Assembly (NCBI GenBank): GCA_003491845.1
Contig: DNBN01000281.1
Coordinates: 1 to 5,465, forward strand
DNA: 5,465 bases
DNA from: Porticoccaceae bacterium
GTDB lineage: Bacteria; Pseudomonadota; Gammaproteobacteria; Pseudomonadales; Porticoccaceae
Direction: 5' to 3'
The notes under the pieces are model-generated. The model did not search any database. It saw nothing but the letters and a program-made list of their open reading frames with translations, and had not been told where the DNA came from. Positions within the stretch are counted from its first letter, which is position 1, and the number at the start of each line of letters is the position of its first letter. Shown here in pieces: positions 1 through 5,465 of this stretch. The position numbers were made by a program, and so were the translations under genes.

Positions 1-44
1 AAAAACCTTTGGCGACTAAAACCCACATCTTCGCATTTAATTTT

Positions 45-72
45 AGGGTCGGTTATCACCGACCTTTTTTTT
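45..72 (+). terminator. Intrinsic terminator of the upstream gene
   Basis: A perfect 7-bp stem, GGTCGGT (47-53) with ACCGACC (58-64), encloses a four-base loop TATC and is followed at once by eight T residues (65-72). One G-T and one A-T pair can lengthen the base of the stem to 45-66. This is a textbook rho-independent terminator reading rightward, so a gene transcribed in the + direction ends just left of it. It insulates the receptor gene at 284 from upstream transcription, so that gene should have its own promoter. Confidence 0.85.
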
Positions 73-160
73 ATCTAAAAACTGATGATCCAGATTACGA
101 TTAATTATCTGTACTCACAGACAGCAAGATTAATTGCCGAATATGGCGATTCTAGGTCAG

Positions 161-200
161 TTGACAGCCCCGAATTCATGCAATCTTGCATAAATGCAGT
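161..200 (+). promoter_or_regulatory. Candidate promoter region of the receptor gene
   Basis: A perfect sigma-70 -35 hexamer TTGACA lies at 161-166. At the standard 16-18 base spacing (183-190) there is no good -10 hexamer. The nearest resemblance is CATAAA at 189-194, 22 bases downstream, which is too far for an unaided promoter. This could be an activator-dependent or poor promoter, or the hexamer could be chance. The rest of 73-283 holds no convincing gene. It contains an AT-rich direct repeat GATTAATT (99-106 and 128-135), a short inverted repeat CTGT-ACTC-ACAG (109-120), an A5T8 tract (224-236) and the Shine-Dalgarno site GAGGA (269-273). Confidence 0.35.
178..198. promoter_or_regulatory. 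Overlapping palindromes, possible operator
   Basis: Two perfect inverted repeats share one arm. The first is ATGCAA-TC-TTGCAT (178-191). The second is TGCAT-AA-ATGCA (187-198). The same core (ATGCA or its complement) therefore occurs three times in 21 bases. The site begins 11 bases after the TTGACA hexamer, where a repressor would cover the -10 region of a promoter using it. The TGCAA/TTGCA half-site style is reminiscent of LacI-family operators, but the CG centre usual for those is absent. The regulator is unknown and an operator role is inferred from symmetry and position. Confidence 0.4.
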
Positions 201-283
201 TTATTTAGTACCTTCTATTCAGTAAAAATTTTTTTTCGGGGAAAACACTACGCCAATCATCAAATTGTGAGGAATGTTCAGCC

Positions 284-2872
284 ATGTCTAATAATAAAAT
301 AACATCAAGAATTGCACCCTTAACCGTGGCAATAGCTGCTGTACTTGGGACCACACCCTACGCGATATCTCAAGAGACCGGTGCATCATCCAGAGAGATC
401 GAAGAAGTGTTAGTCACGGCGCGCAAACGCGCTGAGTCAGCTCTGGAAATTCCCTCAAGTATTCAGGCTCTATCTGGTGACGAACTGAAAGAGATGGGCG
501 CTCGCAGTATGGCTGATTACGTAAGGTTTATGCCCGCCGTAACCGTAGTTGACTACGGAGCAGGAAGTTCAACCGTGGTTTTCCGCGGAGCCACCACCAG
601 CTCCGGTTATGTAGGTCAGTCCACCTCGTCTGTGTATCTGGATGAGCTAGCCATTACTACAACAGGTCAACAGCCGTCGGTTAGAATGGTCGACATAGCG
701 CGGGTCGAAGCCCTAGCTGGGCCTCAAGGCACACTCTATGGTGCAGATTCTCAGGCTGGAACGCTGAAAATTATTACCAACAAACCGCAAATGAATACCA
801 CGGAAGTCATTATCGATAGCAGCTTTCGGAGTGGCTCTGAAAGTGCTCCTAGCCACGATGGCTCAATAGTTGTCAACATCCCTCTTATCGAGGACAAATT
901 AGCGGCTCGTTTTGTTGCTTTTAATGCGAAAGATGGCGGATATATCGACAATGTTTATGGTAAAACCATTACCAATGACCTTAAATCGGACGCGCTCTAT
1001 GGTCGCTCACCCTCAGGTTGGGGGACACTGGACAACGCCGATGTCGTCGAAGATGATATAAACGACCACAAGGTGAATGGTTGGCGCGCTGCACTGCGCT
1101 GGGAGGTCAATGATCAATGGTCAGCCGATCTTTCGCATTTAAGACAAAAAACCGATTCCGGGTCCTACAGTGGTTTTGATCCCAACGTGGGCGACTTACA
1201 AACTATTCGCTACAATGAGGAATACACCAAAACTGATTACAGCATCAGCTCTCTTGTTGTCGAAGGTGATCTTGGCTTTGCCCAGCTGGTATCAGCGACG
1301 TCTTACTATGACCAAGATCTGTCTTTTGATCAGGATATTACCAACTACCACAAATCCTACTCCGCCTATTACTGTATCGAATATGCCGGAGATGCGGCTT
1401 ACTACGCGCCCTACTACTTCCCCACCAGTGGCGGCAATGGCTTTATGTACGCCGCGGGTAATTATTGCCATGCGCCTACTGTTGAGGGGGACTACTTAGC
1501 GGCCTTCTATGAGACAGAAACCGCCGATCGATTCAGTCAGGAAGTTCGCCTCTCTAGTGAAGGTGAAACCTATGATTGGTTAGTTGGAGCATTCTATGAG
1601 GAAAGCTCCTACGGTTGGATAGAGAACTTTGGATATGTCACCGCCAACGAAAATGGCCGACAAACCACACCCGGTGTTGAAGGCAGCCTTTACCAACAGT
1701 CCATTGCTCTTGCTTACTATGAATGGGCTGATGGCACCACCTATCCGGATGCCACAGAAACCTGGTACTCGAAAAGTCGATCGAATGCCGATCAGATAGC
1801 CGTGTTCGGTGAATTGACGTGGCATATGAGTGATGCAACCGATGTTACCTTAGGGGCTAGATACTTTGATAGAGAAGATATCATCGATTACTACGAGGAG
1901 CATCCCACCGGAAACCTCGACGCAGATCCCAACTTTGCTAATGGTATTACACGAATGATTGGCAGCACTGCAGAGTTCGTACCCAAAATCTCTGTAAGTC
2001 ATAATTTGGATGATGACACTATGGTTTATGGTCTCTGGACGGTAGGTTATCGCCCAGGGGGGACTAATCGTCAGCGTGGTGATGCCGCTTTTCCACAACA
2101 ATACGATGCAGACAAGATGATCAACTATGAACTTGGTTATAAGAGTTCATTTGCCGATGACACCGCAACTCTGTCGCTAACAGCCTTTGCCATGCAATGG
2201 GATGATTATCAGTTTGAACTCATCGACCCATCTTTCGGTCCCTGTGACGATGAGACGGTTGATGCTATTCCAGGAATTTGTGGTCAACCCTATCAGGTCG
2301 GTGTGTTCAATGCGGGCGATGCTCACATTAATGGTGTCAACGCTGAATTCGACTGGAATCCCACTGATAACCTCTCCGTTGGTTTTAATATGGAATGGTT
2401 AGAAGCTGAAACTGATACGGTGCTAGAACTGGGGGACCTCTATGTGGAGTCCGGGACCAAACTACCGCTAACACCTGACTTTACTGCGGGCGCCTGGGCC
2501 ACCTATGATTGGTCCGTGCCGTCAATGAATGCAAATGGTTATGCTCGTGTGCAATGGTCCTACAGTGGCGCTAGAGAGTCATCTCTTCAATATACGCCGT
2601 TCGTTAATGACGATGGGTCAACCAATCCTTACCCATCTTGGACTAATCCATCCTATGCGATTGGCGATATCAGTATTGGACTTCAGGGGGACGACTGGGA
2701 AGTATCCATGTTCCTCAACAATGTCACTGACGAACGAGTTAATTATGGCCATGCATCTCAAGGAGGCTATACCCAACAAAATCTTGATGAGGGGCGCATG
2801 CACGTAGATACCATTTACACCAATCGACCAAGAGAATACGGTATTAGATTCATCAGAAAATTTGGTGGGTGA
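284..2872 (+). CDS. TonB-dependent outer-membrane receptor
   Basis: This is a complete 862-residue receptor, a usual size for the family, that would use TonB-ExbBD energy to import a scarce substrate across the outer membrane. Residues 1-29 form a signal peptide (basic start, hydrophobic 11-24, likely cleavage after AIS at 29). The Ton box EEVLVTARKR is at 40-49. The plug spans about 50-168, with FRGA (100-103) and the plug-end block VEALAGPQGTLYGADSQAGT (141-160) leading to KIITNKP; the usual LRGPQG arginine is alanine here. The rest is beta-barrel, with GYRPGGTNR (588-596) and the C-terminal blocks NPSYAIGDISIGL and FLNNVTDERV. It ends in RKFGG rather than exactly on phenylalanine. The ATG is supported by GAGGA ten bases upstream. 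Two cysteine pairs (364/395 and 654/666) lie in probable outer loops, the first rich in tyrosine. Siderophore, sugar or peptide substrate cannot be decided, and no TonB, ExbB or ExbD gene is present. Confidence 0.95.
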   Translation: MSNNKITSRIAPLTVAIAAVLGTTPYAISQETGASSREIEEVLVTARKRAESALEIPSSIQALSGDELKEMGARSMADYVRFMPAVTVVDYGAGSSTVVFRGATTSSGYVGQSTSSVYLDELAITTTGQQPSVRMVDIARVEALAGPQGTLYGADSQAGTLKIITNKPQMNTTEVIIDSSFRSGSESAPSHDGSIVVNIPLIEDKLAARFVAFNAKDGGYIDNVYGKTITNDLKSDALYGRSPSGWGTLDNADVVEDDINDHKVNGWRAALRWEVNDQWSADLSHLRQKTDSGSYSGFDPNVGDLQTIRYNEEYTKTDYSISSLVVEGDLGFAQLVSATSYYDQDLSFDQDITNYHKSYSAYYCIEYAGDAAYYAPYYFPTSGGNGFMYAAGNYCHAPTVEGDYLAAFYETETADRFSQEVRLSSEGETYDWLVGAFYEESSYGWIENFGYVTANENGRQTTPGVEGSLYQQSIALAYYEWADGTTYPDATETWYSKSRSNADQIAVFGELTWHMSDATDVTLGARYFDREDIIDYYEEHPTGNLDADPNFANGITRMIGSTAEFVPKISVSHNLDDDTMVYGLWTVGYRPGGTNRQRGDAAFPQQYDADKMINYELGYKSSFADDTATLSLTAFAMQWDDYQFELIDPSFGPCDDETVDAIPGICGQPYQVGVFNAGDAHINGVNAEFDWNPTDNLSVGFNMEWLEAETDTVLELGDLYVESGTKLPLTPDFTAGAWATYDWSVPSMNANGYARVQWSYSGARESSLQYTPFVNDDGSTNPYPSWTNPSYAIGDISIGLQGDDWEVSMFLNNVTDERVNYGHASQGGYTQQNLDEGRMHVDTIYTNRPREYGIRFIRKFGG

Positions 2873-2887
2873 TCAACTCTTCAAGCA

Positions 2888-2924
2888 ATTAAAAAAGGCC
2901 GGTGAAAAACCGGCCTTTTTTAAT
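2888..2924. terminator. Bidirectional terminator between convergent genes
   Basis: A perfect inverted repeat pairs 2888-2903 with 2909-2924 around the loop GAAAA, giving a 16-bp stem. Its GC-rich heart GGCCGG/CCGGCC is flanked by A6 on the left and T6 on the right, so a U-tract follows the hairpin in either direction. It sits 15 bases after the receptor stop codon and 25 bases beyond the stop of the convergent minus-strand gene, so it can serve both. Confidence 0.92.
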
Positions 2925-2949
2925 CTATCCAATACTTTTTTCTAAGCCG

Positions 2950-3882
2950 TTAATCTGCCCAGACGGCGAGCCCATGAATCGCATTACGAATATCCATAGT
3001 GATATTAACCGAGGCGACGATCTCGTTGGCCTTTAAATCATACAGGGTCACTGTCGAAGGAGATGAACCTCCGGCAATAAATCGGTCATCAATCACGCAG
3101 AGACCTCGACCAAACGCCTGACGCGCTATTTTGGAGTCATCAATACCGGCAAACTCAATGTGTTCAGGGTCATAACCACGGATTTTGAACGCCTGACCTG
3201 CGCCTTGACGAGGAACAACCCTGAGACAGTCACTGGCAGTGTCATTGAAGATTATACCATTCTGAAAAGGCCTAGCATTATGTGTGCCAGAGGGTAGGTT
3301 ACAGACTTCCGTCACCATATTCTGATTATTTACATGCAGCAAAGCCCCAGTACGCAAGCCACTGATATAGAGCCCCGTGGAGTCCACATGAACCATATTA
3401 ATATGTAAATCATTGAAAGCCCGGGGACCGTTTTCAGTCCGAGGATCAAAGGCAAAGCCACCCCACTTACCCAACTGTCGTTGCAAGTGGAATCCCCAAA
3501 CAAAGGCTTTCTTATCAAGATCAAAAGCAAGAATTGCATCATGACCGGTGGAGGTCAAAAATAGCATCCGATCAACGCGACAAATTTCATGGCAATGATT
3601 TAAGTAACGATTGCGCCACGACTCTCTGACTTCAAAATCTTTGCTGTAACAAAACAGTTCATCCGATGCGGCAACCAGAACATCATCATTGTCTAAACTA
3701 ATACCACGCAACCCCCGGTCAGCACCACGACCAGAAAAATTTATTTCGCTGGTGTTCCAATCGACGTGCTGATCGAGTTTTTGCTTATCAAAATCAATGG
3801 TGTAAACACCACCATGGCTTTCACCTTGCTGGCTACCTCGCACCACAGAAGTCGCGATCAATGTGGGAAGTTTGAGTGTCAT
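2950..3882 (-). CDS. Six-bladed beta-propeller protein, unknown function
   Basis: The protein has 310 residues, no signal peptide and no membrane segment, so it is probably cytoplasmic. I do not recognise a characterised family with certainty; it distantly resembles TIGR03032/DUF4915-type and SMP-30-like propellers. A repeated unit is visible: a small or His-containing strand, a hydrophobic strand ending in S/T/G, then a strand ending near Asp. Units start near RGLRGIS (56), HCHEICR (96), DLHINMV (158), THNARP (200), GRGLCVI (258) and IHGLAVW (302). The last strand would pair with the N-terminal strands LPTLIATSVV and GGVYTIDFD to close the ring. Histidines 96/98, 160, 201 and 303 and arginines 56 and 259 fall at equivalent unit starts, where propellers usually line their central channel. 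A metal or polar ligand site is therefore inferred. The ATG (complement of 3880-3882) follows a weak purine-rich GAGA eight bases upstream. It converges on the receptor gene and diverges from the amidohydrolase. An enzyme such as a lactonase or hydrolase, or a binding protein, are all possible. Confidence 0.85.
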   Translation of the reverse strand: MTLKLPTLIATSVVRGSQQGESHGGVYTIDFDKQKLDQHVDWNTSEINFSGRGADRGLRGISLDNDDVLVAASDELFCYSKDFEVRESWRNRYLNHCHEICRVDRMLFLTSTGHDAILAFDLDKKAFVWGFHLQRQLGKWGGFAFDPRTENGPRAFNDLHINMVHVDSTGLYISGLRTGALLHVNNQNMVTEVCNLPSGTHNARPFQNGIIFNDTASDCLRVVPRQGAGQAFKIRGYDPEHIEFAGIDDSKIARQAFGRGLCVIDDRFIAGGSSPSTVTLYDLKANEIVASVNITMDIRNAIHGLAVWAD

Positions 3883-3920
3883 AAATAATATCTCTATCGG
3901 GATTGTATTATTTCATTCTA

Positions 3921-3951
3921 AGTATACCTTATGCGATAGGGGCGGTGTCTA
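3921..3951 (-). promoter_or_regulatory. Candidate promoter of the propeller gene
   Basis: Read on the minus strand, TAGACA (complement of 3946-3951, five of six consensus bases) and TATACT (complement of 3921-3926, five of six) are separated by 19 bases, a spacer at the long end of the workable range. Transcription would start near 3914 and give a leader of about 30 bases before the ATG at 3882. The assignment rests on hexamer matches alone. Confidence 0.45.
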
Positions 3952-3958
3952 CAACACC
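3944..3958. promoter_or_regulatory. Small palindrome over the -35 element, possible operator
   Basis: GGTGT (3944-3948) and ACACC (3954-3958) form a perfect 5-bp inverted repeat around ctaca. It overlaps the candidate -35 hexamer of the minus-strand gene (3946-3951), the position expected of a repressor site. Palindromes with arms this short arise by chance fairly often, so this is a weak call. Confidence 0.25.
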
Positions 3959-4006
3959 ATCACAGGGTATAACTCTTAAACATTACGCTACTTAATCTCA
4001 AGCGTC

Positions 4007-4020
4007 CTAGAGACTAGAGA
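4007..4020. repeat. Tandem heptamer CTAGAGA x2 upstream of a promoter
   Basis: CTAGAGA is repeated exactly head to tail (4007-4013 and 4014-4020), ending seven bases before the candidate -35 element TTGACC of the amidohydrolase gene. Direct repeats just upstream of a -35 can be activator sites. With only two short copies this could also be chance. Confidence 0.3.
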
Positions 4021-4027
4021 AGATCAA

Positions 4028-4055
4028 TTGACCAACTACACCCATCGGCTATGGT
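4028..4055 (+). promoter_or_regulatory. Candidate promoter of the amidohydrolase gene
   Basis: TTGACC (4028-4033, five of six) is followed after 16 bases by TATGGT (4050-4055, four of six, keeping the important TAnnnT positions). Transcription would begin near 4062 and leave a leader of about 33 bases before the ATG at 4095. With the minus-strand promoter at 3921-3951, this makes the 212-base region a divergent control region. Confidence 0.45.
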
Positions 4056-4094
4056 AAGATTAAAACGACCTTATCAAAATCAGGGTGTCTGACT

Positions 4095-5396
4095 ATGTAC
4101 CGATTATTGTTGCTGATTTTAAGTTTTAGCTACTTATCAATGACTGAGGCTGAAACCTACGCGATTATTGCTCCTCGTATTATCGATGGAAACGCTAACA
4201 CTGTATTAGAGAATCAAGCGATTCTTGTTATGGATGCAGAGATCTCCGCCATCATAGAAATTAGTCAGATACCACAGAATGCCGTGCGGATTAATCTTCC
4301 CGATACAACCTTGATGCCTGGAATGATTAATGCCCATGAGCATCCACTGTTATATAAGCATGACTACCAAAACGCACATTTACAGGGATCATCTGCCTAT
4401 AAAGCACTCTTAGGCCTGTCTAACTTGCAGCGTTTACTCAAATCAGGATGGACCTCCATCAGAGTTATGGGGGATGGCGATGTATACTATGCTAATCAGG
4501 ATCTTCGCAAAGTCATAGATGCTGGGATCTTCATAGGCCCAAGGCTTACGGGTGCTGCACACTATATTTCAATTACAGGCGGTGGCGGAGACATAAATTA
4601 TTTGTCTTCAGAGCAATCTGTTATCGCCGATGGTCTGATAGCCGATGGACCTGATGAGATTCGCAAAGCGATCCGTAAAGAAATTAAATATGGTTCAGAT
4701 TGGATTAAATTAATGGTTACCGGTGCCTTTATGTCGGTGGGTGACAACCCTAAAAATATTGCTTTTAGTCCAGAAGAGCTCGCTGCAGCGCTGGAAGAAG
4801 CTGCTCGACACAACATTCCTGTTGCCGCACATGCTCATGCTACTGAAGGAATCAACCAAGCTATCATTGCCGGTGCACGCTCTATAGAGCACGGTAGTTA
4901 TCTAAATGAGAAGTCGATTGCGCTAATGGTAGAGCATAACACCTATTATGTACCCACCATCTATATTGGTGATTATTATGCCCATAGCGACAAACTTCTA
5001 GCACAGAGTAAAAATGATGATTTTTATCTTTCCTTCAGAGATGATTGGTTGAAGATGATTGGTAAGGCACATCGAGCTGGAGTAAAAATAGCGGTAGGAT
5101 CTGACTTATGTGGTTATGCAGTGCCCTCTGCTGTCTGCGCAAGGGAGTTTGCGACCCTAATTGAGGCTGGCTTAAGCCCTATGGATGCGATCAAAGCGGG
5201 AACTATTGTCGGTGCGCAATTACTACAATGGGATAACCGGTTAGGTACTATTGAACCAGGCAAACTCGCCGATATTATTGCCGTCCCCGGTAACCCTCTT
5301 AACGACATTAGCGTTCTGGAAAATCCAGTTTTTGTAATGAAAGATGGTGTTATCATTGTAAATCAATTAGACAACTACTCTGCATTACCCTATTGA
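4095..5396 (+). CDS. Secreted metal-dependent amidohydrolase, dipeptidase-like
   Basis: This complete 433-residue member of the amidohydrolase superfamily resembles the imidazolonepropionase-like / Zn-dependent Xaa-Pro dipeptidase group, which hydrolyses amide or peptide bonds with a metal pair. Residues 1-19 look like a signal peptide (LLLLILSFSYLS core, likely cleavage after TEA at 19), implying periplasmic location. Candidate ligands are all present: HEH (81 and 83), the lysine of WIKLMVTG (205, expected to be carboxylated), HAH (246/248), IEHG (266) and GSD (337). A composite beta-sandwich is built from about 22-75 and the C-terminal block GTIEPGKLADIIAVPGNPL (384-402). Relatives often have GGHGD where this protein reads GGGGD (162-166). 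C339 and C348 could form a disulfide in the periplasm. AGGG ends nine bases before the ATG and supports the start. Exact substrate is not predictable: dipeptides, N-acyl amino acids and other amides are all candidates. No terminator follows, so transcription may continue rightward. Confidence 0.93.
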   Translation: MYRLLLLILSFSYLSMTEAETYAIIAPRIIDGNANTVLENQAILVMDAEISAIIEISQIPQNAVRINLPDTTLMPGMINAHEHPLLYKHDYQNAHLQGSSAYKALLGLSNLQRLLKSGWTSIRVMGDGDVYYANQDLRKVIDAGIFIGPRLTGAAHYISITGGGGDINYLSSEQSVIADGLIADGPDEIRKAIRKEIKYGSDWIKLMVTGAFMSVGDNPKNIAFSPEELAAALEEAARHNIPVAAHAHATEGINQAIIAGARSIEHGSYLNEKSIALMVEHNTYYVPTIYIGDYYAHSDKLLAQSKNDDFYLSFRDDWLKMIGKAHRAGVKIAVGSDLCGYAVPSAVCAREFATLIEAGLSPMDAIKAGTIVGAQLLQWDNRLGTIEPGKLADIIAVPGNPLNDISVLENPVFVMKDGVIIVNQLDNYSALPY

Positions 5397-5465
5397 AAAG
5401 ACGTGGCTTATTCGAAGCTCAACCACATTACGCCATAGTGGCCAACATTCTCGTGGGATTCTCTA
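5393..5465 (+). CDS. Possible start of a downstream gene, partial
   Basis: A frame opening with TTG at 5393-5395 overlaps the amidohydrolase TGA (5394-5396) in a TTGA junction and stays open for 24 codons to the window edge. It reads as a basic start (KRRG), then FEAQPHY, then the hydrophobic stretch AIVANILVGFS. That pattern suits the first membrane helix of an inner-membrane protein such as a transporter. Against it, there is no Shine-Dalgarno sequence before the TTG, 24 open codons can occur by chance, and the antisense frame is also open. Coupled translation after the amidohydrolase would explain the missing site. A later start such as GTG at 5438 is possible. Tentative. Confidence 0.3.
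   Translation, partial: MKRRGLFEAQPHYAIVANILVGFS

Noticed and set aside
143..193. Short 16-codon frame starting ATGGCG upstream of the receptor
   Set aside because: It has no Shine-Dalgarno site, spans the putative promoter and operator, and shows no leader-peptide features such as a codon run with an attenuator.
1170..1499. 109-residue open frame on the + strand inside the receptor gene
   Set aside because: It lies wholly within the receptor coding region in another frame, has a low-complexity composition rich in threonine, proline and leucine, and no own ribosome site. It is a shadow of the real gene.
1580..2101. Minus-strand open frames of 66-83 residues under the receptor gene
   Set aside because: They are antisense to a well-supported coding region, show no domain pattern and overlap one another.
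2950..3882. Naming the propeller protein a gluconolactonase or carotenoid oxygenase
   Set aside because: The fold pattern is suggestive, but none of the diagnostic sequence motifs of those enzymes can be read, and the length does not suit the oxygenases.
4598..5356. Minus-strand open frames of 60-80 residues under the amidohydrolase gene
   Set aside because: They are antisense to conserved motifs such as HAH, IEHG and GSD, and their sequences are low complexity.
5403..5426. Imperfect hairpin GTGGCTT / AAGC...CCAC after the amidohydrolase
   Set aside because: The stem is interrupted by four unpaired bases and no T-run follows, so it is not a convincing terminator.

Overview
The window looks like chromosomal DNA from a Gram-negative heterotroph, most likely a marine-type gammaproteobacterium. 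The evidence is a TonB-dependent outer-membrane receptor with a classical Ton box and signal peptide, Shine-Dalgarno sites, ordinary rho-independent terminators, sigma-70-like promoter elements and moderate base composition. The taxonomic guess rests on protein style only, with no marker gene. I see no tRNA, rRNA, CRISPR array, insertion sequence or phage gene.

Layout. Positions 1-72 hold the end of an upstream transcription unit, closed by a clear intrinsic terminator. Positions 73-283 are a control region with a perfect TTGACA hexamer and two overlapping palindromes, followed by a good Shine-Dalgarno site. Positions 284-2872 encode a complete 862-residue TonB-dependent receptor. A strong symmetric terminator (2888-2924) separates it from a convergent 310-residue gene on the minus strand (2950-3882), which reads as a cytoplasmic six-bladed beta-propeller of unassigned function. 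A 212-base divergent intergenic region (3883-4094) carries candidate promoters for both flanking genes, a small palindrome and a tandem heptamer. Positions 4095-5396 encode a secreted metal-dependent amidohydrolase with a complete set of candidate metal ligands. The last 70 bases may hold the start of another gene, overlapping the amidohydrolase stop codon.

How the genes may work together (inference). The receptor would import a scarce substrate across the outer membrane. The amidohydrolase, with its N-terminal signal peptide, could cleave an amide or peptide bond in the periplasm. A membrane protein that may begin at the right edge could carry the product inward. The propeller, transcribed divergently from the amidohydrolase, has no signal peptide and presents histidines at equivalent positions of several blades, so a cytoplasmic metal-dependent or ligand-binding role is possible. 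The genes are on opposite strands and do not form one operon, so the shared pathway is a hypothesis based on adjacency. The propeller is the least explained item and the best candidate for something undescribed.
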